A stretch of DNA of 64,000 nucleotides from Anaerolineales bacterium UBA6055 (GCA_002428985.1 DIYL01000009.1:273179-337178), one strand, 5' to 3'. Counted from the stretch's first letter, positions 1-9,697 are shown. The notes: generated by a model from the letters alone, not told the origin. Numbers and translations are program-made.

Positions 1-872
1 TCTGATGTAAAGCGTTGATCTGGAAATGCAGATATTGCTCGCTGCACGGCTAATCGCCCCTCATCTAATCGCATGAGCTTAAGGTCAACTTGTCCTGTTT
101 GCCAATATTGTTTACGGTAATAGTCATTCTCATCGAGAAAAGATGCCTTTGATTTAAACGTGTTATATGGATTCTCGAAGATGCTATGTCCTTGCGTAAA
201 ATAAAAATATAATAAAGCAAACATTAGTTGTATATCGATGGTTGGATTTGGTAGGTCGGGGTGGGAGCGAGGTAACCATAGATGTTGAAAATTCCATGAT
301 TGCGATACAGGTTTAGAGCCTTGATAGCTGTTTTTAATTAGATCGTACAGCGGGTGAATGCCATAATCAACAAGTTGCCAATTGCCATCACCGTCCAGCA
401 TAAAATTATTGGGAAAGAGTGCCTGCCAGTCGAATGATTGTTGTGACGTTTGACTAATAGCCGTCGCAATCTGTTCCAGTTGCGTGATTAAATTGAGTCT
501 ATCTTCACGGCTTTCATAACTATTTTCGGTAAGTGTATCAATTAAACGTTTTTCGAAGTAAGGACGGCAGATAAAGACTTTTGCTGGCTTTAAATCATTT
601 CGCCAGTATACATCATCATAGGGCACCAGAGGCAATACACGTTTGTCTAATAGGTTAAGTTCCTCAATAGTTTTGGTAACTTTTGTATAAATATTTGTTG
701 ATGATATTGGTGGATCATCCACCGCTACTGTTGAAAATTGCTTGATGATAACTTGCGTATTATCTGAACGCTTGGCAAACCATGTGTGAATATACCAATC
801 ATGCCGCTCTAAAGTACGAATTAAAGTATACCGTTCGTCGGATTCTGGATGCGTTTGTGGTTTATCTGACAT
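1..872 (-). CDS. Protein-kinase-fold protein, C-terminus beyond window edge
   Basis: The frame is open from an ATG at 872 to the left edge (at least 290 codons). It resembles the Ser/Thr kinase fold: an N-lobe strand QVIIKQF (candidate Lys), a catalytic-loop-like stretch FPNNFMLDGDGNWQLVDYG, and a C-lobe end like FPDQRFTS. The last resembles the usual DPxxR helix. Aligned to HRDLKPxN, the catalytic Asp appears to be Ala (QALFPNN), and DFG reads DYG. The protein may therefore bind nucleotide without phosphorylating, that is, act as a pseudokinase. The fold is a reading of motifs by eye. The C-terminal part and any fused domain lie outside the window. A terminator for the upstream gene ends just before its promoter region. 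Confidence 0.55.
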   Translation of the reverse strand, partial: MSDKPQTHPESDERYTLIRTLERHDWYIHTWFAKRSDNTQVIIKQFSTVAVDDPPISSTNIYTKVTKTIEELNLLDKRVLPLVPYDDVYWRNDLKPAKVFICRPYFEKRLIDTLTENSYESREDRLNLITQLEQIATAISQTSQQSFDWQALFPNNFMLDGDGNWQLVDYGIHPLYDLIKNSYQGSKPVSQSWNFQHLWLPRSHPDLPNPTIDIQLMFALLYFYFTQGHSIFENPYNTFKSKASFLDENDYYRKQYWQTGQVDLKLMRLDEGRLAVQRAISAFPDQRFTS

Positions 873-893
873 ACCATTACCTTCTTCAAATCG

Positions 894-931
894 ATAAAAA
901 TACAAAACCCCACACCATATGGTGCAGGGCT
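894..931 (-). terminator. Rho-independent terminator
   Basis: An 11-bp stem (906-916 with 921-931, loop ATAT, three G-U pairs) is followed on the minus strand by a T-rich tail. It lies 50 bases past the stop of the gene ending at 981. Confidence 0.7.
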
Positions 932-980
932 TTACAAGTTGTAATCTGACTACTAAGAATTAACAGTACCCGACCTATAG

Positions 981-1292
981 TTAGGCTGGTTGTTCATCTT
1001 CTAAGATTTCAATAGAATGGGTTCTAATGAAACGATATACATATGGATTGCCGACAACGGGCATATCAACAATCTTGTCGTCGCGTTGGATGGTGAAATG
1101 GAAGATTTCGATACAGCGCATGCCAGCAAACCAATGACGTTCCAACTGAACCTTCTCATCAATTTCCCAACCACGGGACAGAGCGGTCAACAAATGGTCA
1201 CCGCCTGCAAACTTTTCTGATGAAAAGCTCCAGTGTTGAGATGTAATATCTTGGTATTGAACATGAAAGTTCACCTGATTTTGGTTCATCAT
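981..1292 (-). CDS. Small protein of unknown family (paralogue of 1481-1822)
   Basis: This 103-aa protein has no recognised domain. It is clearly related to the next gene upstream (1481-1822). Both share QHW, SEK[FY]AGGDHL, GW followed by acidic residues, ERHW, a short [QE]RDD stretch, then MPV and NP[YF]V. The order and spacing are the same, so they form a tandem duplicate pair. The composition suggests a soluble protein of mixed alpha/beta structure, with many Trp, His and Asp residues. There is no signal peptide or membrane segment. Two ATGs (1292 and 1289) are adjacent and cannot be told apart. I do not assign a function. Confidence 0.75.
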   Translation of the reverse strand: MMNQNQVNFHVQYQDITSQHWSFSSEKFAGGDHLLTALSRGWEIDEKVQLERHWFAGMRCIEIFHFTIQRDDKIVDMPVVGNPYVYRFIRTHSIEILEDEQPA

Positions 1293-1339
1293 GATTGTTT
1301 GTTTTCCTTTTCGGTTTGCGCTTGGGTGTGATTATAAAC

Positions 1340-1362
1340 TGTTTGTGACTATCTCACAAACA
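1340..1362. other. Perfect inverted repeat, 9-bp stem
   Basis: Bases 1340-1348 pair perfectly with 1354-1362 around a 5-base loop. A T-run follows on the plus strand, although no plus-strand gene precedes it. It sits between the two paralogous small genes and may be a second terminator or an operator. Confidence 0.4.
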
Positions 1363-1389
1363 ATTTTTCAATATTTAACAGAATGTTCA

Positions 1390-1416
1390 AACAGGCTTTA
1401 CATAAGAAAGCCTGTT
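1390..1416 (-). terminator. Hairpin terminator between paralogous genes
   Basis: A perfect 10-bp stem (AACAGGCTTT with AAAGCCTGTT, 7-base loop) lies 65 bases past the stop of the gene ending at 1481. The T tail on the minus strand is weak, so the terminator call rests mainly on position. Confidence 0.5.
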
Positions 1417-1480
1417 CATAATTTTAGCCACTTCACTTGCAACAACATTTATCTTATGCATATCGGACAAAATTTTAAAA

Positions 1481-1822
1481 TTATCCTTTAACCGGCACCG
1501 CAACATATCTGTTTTCTGCAGTCTCGTCATGAACTAATGTCAGTGATAGATCAATAATACAGCGGTCTACAAAGGGATTATGTAGTACAGGCATCACCAT
1601 TGTTTCGTCATCACGTTCTAAAGAGAAGTAATATATCTTCACAGGACGAGTACCGCTTTTCCAGTGTCGTTCAACTTTAACAATGTCATCAACGAGCTGC
1701 CAACCTTCACGGAAAGCAGAAATTAGGTGATCGCCACCTGCATATTTTTCGGATTGAGGACACCAGTGTTGGTATGTTGCAGTGTATTTCTCGTGCGTAT
1801 TATCCGTACGAAAGGGAAGCAT
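1481..1822 (-). CDS. Small protein of unknown family (paralogue of 981-1292)
   Basis: The product is 113 aa. I place the start at the ATG at 1822 rather than the one at 1840. A GGAGAC ribosome site lies 8 bases before 1822, and the shared QHW block then falls at nearly the same distance from the N-terminus as in its paralogue. Conserved residues are listed under the gene at 981. The C-terminus carries about ten extra residues. A TGAC-AAAT-GTCA dyad at 1900-1911 lies about 80 bases upstream and could be an operator. Function unknown. Confidence 0.75.
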   Translation of the reverse strand: MLPFRTDNTHEKYTATYQHWCPQSEKYAGGDHLISAFREGWQLVDDIVKVERHWKSGTRPVKIYYFSLERDDETMVMPVLHNPFVDRCIIDLSLTLVHDETAENRYVAVPVKG

Positions 1823-2106
1823 TAGTTTGTCTCCAATCATCTAGTTTTGCTATCTTCTAGCTATTTTCAATATAACATAGGTAAGAAATACTCATTAAGT
1901 GACAAATGTCATACAAATCTTCATACTTTTTTGGTTAAAATTATGAATAATCTCAGTGAAACGATTAACTTTTTCAAGATAATTGACAATATATTATACA
2001 AACATACTAAAAACCGGAATACCATTACGATTACAATAACGTAAATTTGCTAAGCTTAGAGAGAATTTGTGTGAAGGTTTGGTTAAATCTTACAAAAATT
2101 TAATAA

Positions 2107-2880
2107 TTAAATAGATGTAGATCTATTAAAATATTCGATCATACGCTCAGTCATGCCAGCAAGAGAATATTCATTAGGTACTATTACCCGAGAAAATCTT
2201 TGTGACTCAGCGGTTTTTGCTGTCGAAGGACCGATACATAATGCAGGAATATCATATGCAGACAGTGGGGCAATCCGTTGTACAAATTGTGTCACGGTTG
2301 ATGAACTAGTGAACGTTATCATATCAATTTGATTGTTTTGCAGTAATGCCGGTATATCATCCCCACCTGAACCAATGGTGTTCTGGTACGCAGTTGATTG
2401 GATTACATCTGCGCCACGGTCAGTCAAGATATTGGCAAGGGTATCATCGGCTAGTTCCGATTGTGGGAGAAAAATACGTTTATTATCAACATCTGGGAGT
2501 TGCTTTCCCAAATAATAAGCGGTGAATATAGTGGGTATAAAATCGACAGTCTGCTGCAATATATCTTTTACTATCGTTGCTGTTTTGTCACCGACTGACG
2601 CAATCCGTATTGTCTCCCAATTGGATTGATAGTCTAATGCTAACAGTCGATCTGAGATTGCGCTGACTGTATTAGGGCTGGTAAAAATCACCCAATCAAA
2701 TTGTTCTAAATCATAAAGATGATGATCCAACTGTATTGTATCGTCCGGGGGAGCGATGGCTATACATGGATAGAGCAACGGGATTGCACCAATAGCCATA
2801 ATACGGTCGACGAGGGATTTGGCTTGATGACGGGCGCGCGTCACTACAATACGTTTTCCATGAGCAGAAGGTTGTGTCAT
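2107..2880 (-). CDS. hemD: Uroporphyrinogen-III synthase
   Basis: HemD cyclises hydroxymethylbilane to uroporphyrinogen III, with inversion of ring D, at the branch point to haem, sirohaem and cobalamin. At 257 aa it has the usual length. Family landmarks are present: VVTRARHQA near the N-terminus, IFTSPNTVSA, ASVGDKTA, TFTSSSTV and CIGPSTA. These mark the two interlocked alpha/beta domains. The gene starts 12 bases after the stop of the large histidine kinase upstream, so the two are probably cotranscribed. hemE and hemG lie 11 kb away rather than beside it. Sequence identity in this family is always low, but the motif order is convincing. Confidence 0.9.
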   Translation of the reverse strand: MTQPSAHGKRIVVTRARHQAKSLVDRIMAIGAIPLLYPCIAIAPPDDTIQLDHHLYDLEQFDWVIFTSPNTVSAISDRLLALDYQSNWETIRIASVGDKTATIVKDILQQTVDFIPTIFTAYYLGKQLPDVDNKRIFLPQSELADDTLANILTDRGADVIQSTAYQNTIGSGGDDIPALLQNNQIDMITFTSSSTVTQFVQRIAPLSAYDIPALCIGPSTAKTAESQRFSRVIVPNEYSLAGMTERMIEYFNRSTSI

Positions 2881-2892
2881 GATTACGTAGCT

Positions 2893-5800
2893 CTAATCAT
2901 ATCCCTGAATGAGTGTATCGTTGGGATTAATCTCAGGATTATCGTTATCATTGAATGTCATATCGTCAGTCAAAGGGATCATAACACGGAAAATACTACC
3001 GACATTTGGCTGACTTTCGACCCAAATATTGCCATTATGCAATTCGACTAACCGCTGCGTAATCGCTAATCCAAGTCCTGTGCCTTCATATTCACGGATA
3101 GCCGACCCATCAACCTGACGAAACGCATGGAAGATCAATTCTTGTTTGTCTTTGTCGATACCAATACCTGTATCTTCAACTGCAATTTGTAGATAGCGTC
3201 CATTATCCAACACAAGAGATGCCGGTGGATAGACCTTGGGTTGACTGACACCATCATTAAACTCGACGATATTTGCCATCACCATGATGTGCCCTTCTTG
3301 GGTAAATTTGAGCGCATTAGCGACTAAATTATTGATCACTTGTCGCATTCGGTTGGGGTCTAATTTTATGACAGGCATATCGTCGGGTATATCAATTTTG
3401 AACTGTAGCCCACTGATGACCGCGTGGTCACGTGCTTCGAATGTTGATTCCGCAATGAGTTGTTGTACGCTTAATGGAATAAGGTCTAAGTCCATCCGTC
3501 CGGCTTCAATCTTAGACAAATCTAGAATATCGTTAATTAAAGCCAGTAGATGTTTGCCTCCGTCATAGACACGTTCAAGGCGATCCATTTGTTTTTCGGA
3601 CATTTCGCCGTAAATACCTGTCAACAGGAGTTCGCTATAGCCGATGATAGCATTAAGCGGGGTGCGCAATTCATGACTGACATTCGCCAAGAATTCGCTT
3701 TTAAGGCGATTGGCTTCTAACGCTTGCTGATACAGATCTGTGTTGTTGATCGCCATGGCAATTTGTGCCCCTAAGGTGCGGGCGGTGTCATGGTCGCCAT
3801 CACTAAATACACGATCATGTTTGTTGCTATCAACTGTCACGATACCAATAACACGCTCTTGCGCGATGAGTGGTGATACCATGCTATGTTGTGCGCCAAA
3901 CTGCCGGAATATGCCGATGGTGGTTGGATCCGAGAAGGTTATATCTAAGGTTTCTGCTGATATAGTAATCTCAGCATTTGTTGTTATCATCTCATTGAGC
4001 GTGATATATCCATTTGAGCCATAATGAAACGCCATCCGTCCCAGTGCTTGTGTTACCGGATATTCAGCTTTTACATATCCGTTTTTACTTTGGTGGTCGA
4101 TAATGATAATCGAACTGTGATCTGCTTGAAATAACTCCGTCATCAGCTTGACCGATGAGTTTAGGATTTCATGTTGATCAAGTGTAGATGCTGTCAGGGT
4201 TGCCATGCGGTGCATAGATGCAAGCCGATGGGCGCGCTTGCGTAAACCGCGCAAACTTGTTTCGACCTGTGCATGCAGACGGGCATTCTCAATAGCGACA
4301 GCCGCTTGTCGTGCAAGTGCCACGACAGCATTTGCATCAGCCTCGGTATAATAATCTGCTTCGTATTTGTCGATTGTCATGATGCCGATCACAAGTCCCT
4401 GATAAACCATGGGGGCGCCTAACCAGGAATGATTTCCATTTTGGCTTCGGCGTGGTTCGTTGATGATCCAATGTGGATGCGTATGCACTTCATTGATAAT
4501 ACGGGGCTGTTGTGTACGGAAAATTTCGACAATCGGGTTATCTGGCTCAAGCTCAATGATATGACCGCGATACGATTGACTCATACCAAGTGTATCCTGC
4601 ACAACCATCGCGTCCCCTGCTGTAACTTCTTCTGGTGGCATTAAAATCCATGCAACATCAGCTTGTACCAACCGACTCAAACGCTCAACCAACCGATTAA
4701 TCACATCATCCAGCTCCAGCGTAGAGCTAACCGCACGGGTAACATCCATGAGGGTATCGGCTAATTTGCGTCTCTCTTGTTCGGCTTCTAATAAGCGAGC
4801 ATTATCTAACGCCATTGAAACCTGTGCGGCAACAGTCATCAATAACGATAATGTTGCATCACTAAAGGCATACGCATAATCATGTTGGAGTGAAATCAAC
4901 CCAATCGTCTCGTTATTTCGGCTCTTGAGTGGTGCGCCAATCCAGCAATAAATATTACTCGTATCAAATTCATAAGATCGAATGCCCAATGATTCGAGAC
5001 GCTCACCTTCGTTTTGCAGGTCAGGGAAAAATAGGGAGATCCCGTTTCGCATCACCATTAATGATAATGGGTCGGGGTGACTCTGAGAGGTAGGAACATC
5101 AATCCCGTATTCAACCTGCAACTTCATATCCAATACACCAAGTTCACGTCGATACAAGCCGATAACAATGCGGGAAGCATCAAATAACTCGGCTAATTGA
5201 GGTATCAGTGATTGCCACATATTTTCTTGCCCAAAGTTTTGGTTCAAGATGTGGCTAATCTCATTAATGATTGAGCGTTCGTGTAATTGTTCGGCTGTGG
5301 ATTTTAACAGGCGATTGTTTTCAAGCGCAAAAGCAGCACTGTTCGCCAAAGTTAACATCATTTGTAAATCAGTCTCGTTGAACGCATTGGGTGCATCCGT
5401 TTGCATACACATTACACCCACCGCTTTATCGGCAGTCAGCAATGGTAATCCCAAATATGATTGTGGCATATCATCTGTTATCGGGAAAAATGCAGCCGCA
5501 TCATTGCGTTCTTCAGCATTACGCCAGAAGACAGGCGATTCTGTGCGAATAATTGTTGAAAGTAGATCATTTTCTCGGAACACAACCTGCCGGTCAATTT
5601 GTTCGCCACCATGATATTTGTTGATCGTCAGGACATTGTTATCACTGTCATATAAAACAAATTGGAAGAGGTCAGGTGTGTGCGCCTGCTGGACAGCCTG
5701 ATAAACTTTTGTACCAATGCTATCTACATCATAGGTTGTATTGACTAGTAAACTCACCTCAGTCATAATTGCCATATCTTGCATACGCGCGTCGACTTCA

Positions 5801-6696
5801 TCCAACAATTGCCGATGATAAATATATAAGGCAACTTGCTGTGCAATGAGGTCTAACTGTTGGCGTAGAGCTAATGAAAAACACCCATCAACTGTGCTGA
5901 TTAATTGCAAGATTCCGAATGACTTTTTATACCCTGTCAATGGCACAAGCATCTGTTCAACAGTATCGTCATCCCACATGAGTTCATTAAATTCAGCTGC
6001 AACAGGTTGGCTTTGTAAGTAGTGTGTTTCGGAGGTATACAACACCGTCCAAGTCCATTTTCCGGCATCATAGCCAACCCGCAAAGGCTCGGTATCATCA
6101 GCTGATACCGGAATACGCTCAAGATAAGATTGTGTTTCATCCAGAAGATAAAGATAGACATGCGTAATATTGGTCACCGCTTGAATATGATGGGTGATTT
6201 TTTGTAGGGTCGGAACTAACTCTGTGGAATGCGACTGAATTAGATCAAGAATGTCAGTCAATAATGTCGATGTATCGCTGGTTTGGGTTGGTTGGGCTAA
6301 CGCATGCAGATGACCTGACAAAATATTCGCTAGTAGATAAGCAGCAATGTCGTTATCTGTGCCATTAGCTAATAAGCAAATACCATAATTGACCCGATCA
6401 TACCGTAATGGAATAAGTAGACAATTCAACGGCACCTCAACATCAGGCAGTGGATTATCTTCGTCAATCACCCGCAGTTCTGTCCACTCATGCCAACCTT
6501 TGGTCGTTTGCAACCATGTGACCAGTTCATGCCAATCCTCAGGGATTTGCTCTGTCACACATGTCCCACTACGAAAAACGACCGTTGCCCAACCGAGATG
6601 ATCATTCAACCATTTGGTTAATAATAAGGCTGATTCGCTGGCAGTGCCCGCGGACTGTATTTGTGCACGAATTTTTTCGAATTGCTTAATCGACAT
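2893..6696 (-). CDS. Multi-GAF hybrid-less sensor histidine kinase
   Basis: The 1267-aa protein has no signal peptide or membrane segment and is probably a cytoplasmic sensor. About five or six GAF-like modules fill residues 20-985, the first one degenerate. A HisKA domain follows with phospho-acceptor His near 1008 (SHELRTPLNA). The HATPase domain has an N-box near 1122-1127 (NNLVANALKF), DTGIGI near 1169 to 1180 and GTGLGL near 1205. There is no receiver domain, so a separate response regulator must exist. None is adjacent: the nearest, at 35823, is 29 kb away. The downstream gene hemD is 12 bases away. GAF ligands cannot be read from the sequence. Confidence 0.95.
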   Translation of the reverse strand: MSIKQFEKIRAQIQSAGTASESALLLTKWLNDHLGWATVVFRSGTCVTEQIPEDWHELVTWLQTTKGWHEWTELRVIDEDNPLPDVEVPLNCLLIPLRYDRVNYGICLLANGTDNDIAAYLLANILSGHLHALAQPTQTSDTSTLLTDILDLIQSHSTELVPTLQKITHHIQAVTNITHVYLYLLDETQSYLERIPVSADDTEPLRVGYDAGKWTWTVLYTSETHYLQSQPVAAEFNELMWDDDTVEQMLVPLTGYKKSFGILQLISTVDGCFSLALRQQLDLIAQQVALYIYHRQLLDEVDARMQDMAIMTEVSLLVNTTYDVDSIGTKVYQAVQQAHTPDLFQFVLYDSDNNVLTINKYHGGEQIDRQVVFRENDLLSTIIRTESPVFWRNAEERNDAAAFFPITDDMPQSYLGLPLLTADKAVGVMCMQTDAPNAFNETDLQMMLTLANSAAFALENNRLLKSTAEQLHERSIINEISHILNQNFGQENMWQSLIPQLAELFDASRIVIGLYRRELGVLDMKLQVEYGIDVPTSQSHPDPLSLMVMRNGISLFFPDLQNEGERLESLGIRSYEFDTSNIYCWIGAPLKSRNNETIGLISLQHDYAYAFSDATLSLLMTVAAQVSMALDNARLLEAEQERRKLADTLMDVTRAVSSTLELDDVINRLVERLSRLVQADVAWILMPPEEVTAGDAMVVQDTLGMSQSYRGHIIELEPDNPIVEIFRTQQPRIINEVHTHPHWIINEPRRSQNGNHSWLGAPMVYQGLVIGIMTIDKYEADYYTEADANAVVALARQAAVAIENARLHAQVETSLRGLRKRAHRLASMHRMATLTASTLDQHEILNSSVKLMTELFQADHSSIIIIDHQSKNGYVKAEYPVTQALGRMAFHYGSNGYITLNEMITTNAEITISAETLDITFSDPTTIGIFRQFGAQHSMVSPLIAQERVIGIVTVDSNKHDRVFSDGDHDTARTLGAQIAMAINNTDLYQQALEANRLKSEFLANVSHELRTPLNAIIGYSELLLTGIYGEMSEKQMDRLERVYDGGKHLLALINDILDLSKIEAGRMDLDLIPLSVQQLIAESTFEARDHAVISGLQFKIDIPDDMPVIKLDPNRMRQVINNLVANALKFTQEGHIMVMANIVEFNDGVSQPKVYPPASLVLDNGRYLQIAVEDTGIGIDKDKQELIFHAFRQVDGSAIREYEGTGLGLAITQRLVELHNGNIWVESQPNVGSIFRVMIPLTDDMTFNDNDNPEINPNDTLIQGYD

Positions 6697-6844
6697 CCTG
6701 CATCTTACCTCTGTTTTGTGATTTCATGTATCGCCCAACGTTTCATCCCACCCATATTATGACATACATCTGGTGTTTTGCACGTTGACGTTGGCATAAC
6801 GTCTGAGAGGCGCAGATATCGTCTTTAAAGCCAGTTAATACAGC

Positions 6845-7735
6845 TTAAGCCTCCTTGAGCAGTGGCGATTTACGTGGCGCAATCATCCCCGTGACTAGTC
6901 CCACACTGAGCAAAATCACAACCATACCAATAATCATGCCGGAGCTAATCGGCTCGTTGAGTAAGACCGCCCCCCAGAAGACCCCAAACACAGGAACAAG
7001 TAGTGTAACTGTCAGGGCTTTAGTCGGTCCGGCACTGATAATGAGATAATAATACAAGCGATATGCAAAAGCAGTTGCAACAACCGATAAGATAAGCAAT
7101 GCAATAATCGCATCTGTCGGGATAGTGTGTTGTGGAATGGTCACAACCGAGAACGGCATAAGCACAAACATCGCGCCGACCAGTTGCCCTGTCGACATCG
7201 ACATATTATCAACGCCCTCAAAGGCACGTTTGGCATAGACACCGCCGAAAGCATAACATAATGCTGCCCCAAGTGATGCAATGGTCGCCAGTATAAACGC
7301 AGTATCTAATCTGATCGGACTGCCACCGACGATAAACGATACGCCGATAATCCCCATTATTGCACCAATCACCTTATAGATGGTCAGGCGTTCTCCCAAC
7401 CAAATCGCTGCGACAAAAGTCGTAAATAGTGGTGTTGTTGAATTGAGAATCGCCGCCATCGAGCCTGTGATGGTTAACGTAGCGTATCCGATGAGGACGA
7501 ACGGTACACCCGAACTTAACGCCCCTAAAATGAGGAATTTCCCCCAGTGCTCGCGGATTTGTAGCGGCACGCCCCGCAATTTAGCATAGCCGTATAAAAT
7601 TCCACCCGCGAGTACCACCCGAATAAACATCAGAAAAATCGGTCCAAACGGCTCGGCAGCGATGCGGATAAAGATAAAGGATGCCCCCCAAACAGCACCC
7701 AATAAAGTCAGCGCACTTAATTGTACTAAAGACAC
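6845..7735 (-). CDS. EamA/DMT-family transporter
   Basis: The product is an integral membrane protein of about 296 aa with ten predicted hydrophobic segments in two EamA halves. The first half opens LLGAVWGASFIFIRIA, and the second contains ALCYAFGGVYAKR. The family exports or imports small metabolites such as amino acids or nucleotides, and the substrate is not predictable. The longest frame begins with TTG at 7741, on top of the AAAGGA ribosome site. A GTG at 7735 has better spacing and is preferred here. The gene is transcribed alone and is divergent from 8209. Confidence 0.88.
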   Translation of the reverse strand: MSLVQLSALTLLGAVWGASFIFIRIAAEPFGPIFLMFIRVVLAGGILYGYAKLRGVPLQIREHWGKFLILGALSSGVPFVLIGYATLTITGSMAAILNSTTPLFTTFVAAIWLGERLTIYKVIGAIMGIIGVSFIVGGSPIRLDTAFILATIASLGAALCYAFGGVYAKRAFEGVDNMSMSTGQLVGAMFVLMPFSVVTIPQHTIPTDAIIALLILSVVATAFAYRLYYYLIISAGPTKALTVTLLVPVFGVFWGAVLLNEPISSGMIIGMVVILLSVGLVTGMIAPRKSPLLKEA

Positions 7736-8208
7736 AGTCAACGTCCTTTTTCATCATGACAAGATAAATAACAGCGTCCGTATGATTCACACATACGATA
7801 CATCTGCACAGCATAACAGATAGGGTATGTTTATTTCTATCAGATTCTTGCGGTTCTATGAGGGCAGTTATCATACAATCATCCCATAGCTGTAAAGTTA
7901 AGAATTTCGGTTTTATTTGTCATCACCACACCAGCGGACGCTCAAATCAAAAAAGTCTGCTAAAAAGACTCTTATGAACCCCTTTAACGGGTTTTTCAAT
8001 ATTTAGTAGCCTGCCCGTTTTGAACGGCAGGCAGTGCAGGGGAGCATGTAATGGTGTGGTTGATAGATCATTTGGCTTAATTTGACAGGCATGAGTCATG
8101 TGATGAAATAGCTCGAAAACAAATTAGTAGCGGGCTAAAATTATCAAACATATGATAAAAGCCGGAGTTGAAATCATTGACGAAACAGAAATTTGAAGGA
8201 GTAAACTC
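7736..8208. other. Gene-free stretch with nested inverted repeats
   Basis: No convincing gene is seen. Between 7923 and 8063 an outer 10-bp inverted repeat (TCACCACACC, one bulge on return) encloses smaller hairpins. These include 7977-7981 with 7989-7993 followed by a T-run, and a GC-rich hairpin at 8009-8032. It could be a structured RNA, a small non-autonomous element, or the 5' leader of the gene at 8209. Confidence 0.35.
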
Positions 8209-8589
8209 ATGACTCAGACTTATTGGAACATTTGTAATTGGTGTAAACACTATAAAGGCATCAATAAAGCAGAAAGAACAGTACATTGTAGTGCTTTTCC
8301 AAAAGCAATACCGAAAGAAATATATCCAATGGATGGGAGTATACCAAAATTTGATCATCGTGAAGCATATCCCTTAGATAATGATATTCAATTTGAACTT
8401 GAGGAAGACTTTGAAAACATCAAGAATAACCCAGGTGTTTATCACGTCATGGCATCCTATCTTGAAGTAGAGAAAGTTTATGAACACATTGAAAAGAAAC
8501 TTCAACGATTAGATGTGTTACGCAAGCAGGGTATTGTACAACCGCCATTAGGCGATTCAGGTAAGAATAGTTCAACACAAAGTTGTTAG
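8209..8589 (+). CDS. Small Cys-rich protein, probable metal binder
   Basis: The 126-aa product opens with CNWCKHYKG and a third Cys in VHCSAFPKAIP, then EIYP, FDHREAYPLDND and IQFE. I recognise this as a widespread small bacterial family in which CxxCxH and CxAFPxGIP precede a histidine and a DN motif. No biochemical role is known to me. The Cys/His pattern suggests a bound Zn or Fe. The C-terminal third is helical and charged. An excellent AAGGAGT ribosome site precedes the ATG by 7 bases. It is transcribed alone, or after the structured stretch upstream. Confidence 0.75.
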   Translation: MTQTYWNICNWCKHYKGINKAERTVHCSAFPKAIPKEIYPMDGSIPKFDHREAYPLDNDIQFELEEDFENIKNNPGVYHVMASYLEVEKVYEHIEKKLQRLDVLRKQGIVQPPLGDSGKNSSTQSC

Positions 8590-8737
8590 AGTAGTTGATT
8601 CTACGAAGAAAGAGGCTCGCATAATCACGGACTATTTGAACAGCTACTGACAGTCATATACGGCGATAGCTATCAACTTGCTGTGTCATGCATTAGAATA
8701 CCCAAATACTCGTTATCAATGAAAAGGTGATGCAATC

Positions 8738-9697
8738 ATGGCAACATATGGTGAAAGATTATCCCGTCGTCGATTGGGGAAAACAGAATTAAACATTCCG
8801 GTGATGTCGCTCGGTGGCGTAGGGGTCGGTGGACTCGGCACAAAAGTTGAAGAAGCCGAAGCGATTGAAGGTGTGCAATACGCCATTGAACAAGGGCTTG
8901 ATTACCTCGACACATCGCCCTTCTATATGGAAAGTGAACGTCGCATCGGGATTGCGATTAAGGGGTATCCCCGTGAGAAACTGATTATCTCCACAAAGAC
9001 AGGCACCCATCCTGACCGCTGGCAAGATTATTCATGGGATGGCACGATGTGGACGGTCGAAAACAGCCTCAAATTATTGGGTACAGACTATATCGATCTG
9101 CTCCTCATTCATGACCCGCAAGATTTCGACCCATCATTCGAACCGCGTGGTGCCCTCGAAGCCCTCGAAAGCCTCAAAGAGCAGGGTGTAATTAAATCCA
9201 TCGGGTTAGGGCAACGTCGCCATGATTTTCATAAACGCGCTATCGAATCAGGGCGCTTTGATGCGATTTTGACCTTCGCCGATTACAATCCGATCCACAC
9301 CACCGCCATGAACGAGATTCTCCCGTTGGCACAACAACATGATGTCGGTGTCTTAAATGGCGCTGTGATGGTGCATGGGCTATTGACAGGCACAGACCCC
9401 GTTGTGATGAACCAAGAACTTGAACACCCACGCGCATCGCATGAAATCGAAGCAGCCAAGCATTTCTACAACTTCTGCCAAAAACACGACGTTCCCATGA
9501 TTGCAGTTGTCTTCCAATATTGCATGCGCCAAGAGTTGATCCACTGTACGCTCACCGGTGCCAAAAATATCGCGGAAATTAATGAGAACTTCGGGGCAGC
9601 CCTCATGCCATTACCCGACGAAATCTGGGATGCGCTGGATGCGTTGAATTTGAGTGCAATCTGGGAAAAAGGCGAGGCGGAAGCTGACGATAATTAG
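8738..9697 (+). CDS. Aldo/keto reductase
   Basis: This 319-aa TIM-barrel oxidoreductase uses NAD(P)H. The catalytic tetrad is visible: Asp59 and Tyr63 in DTSPFY, Lys87 in STKTG, and His125 in LLLIHDP. The N-terminus (LGKTELNIPVMSLGG) is typical of the family. The overall pattern resembles the L-galactose dehydrogenase/aldose dehydrogenase branch, but the substrate cannot be fixed. An AAGGTGATGCAATC ribosome region precedes the ATG. It converges on the MoxR gene, with 58 bases between the stops. Confidence 0.9.
   Translation: MATYGERLSRRRLGKTELNIPVMSLGGVGVGGLGTKVEEAEAIEGVQYAIEQGLDYLDTSPFYMESERRIGIAIKGYPREKLIISTKTGTHPDRWQDYSWDGTMWTVENSLKLLGTDYIDLLLIHDPQDFDPSFEPRGALEALESLKEQGVIKSIGLGQRRHDFHKRAIESGRFDAILTFADYNPIHTTAMNEILPLAQQHDVGVLNGAVMVHGLLTGTDPVVMNQELEHPRASHEIEAAKHFYNFCQKHDVPMIAVVFQYCMRQELIHCTLTGAKNIAEINENFGAALMPLPDEIWDALDALNLSAIWEKGEAEADDN

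Noticed and set aside
2893..6696. Hybrid kinase with a receiver domain
   Set aside because: The C-terminus ends about 25 residues after the HATPase domain, with no receiver motifs.
8080..8200. Short peptide frame ending EIIDETEI upstream of 8209
   Set aside because: Only about 20 codons with no ribosome site; likely chance.
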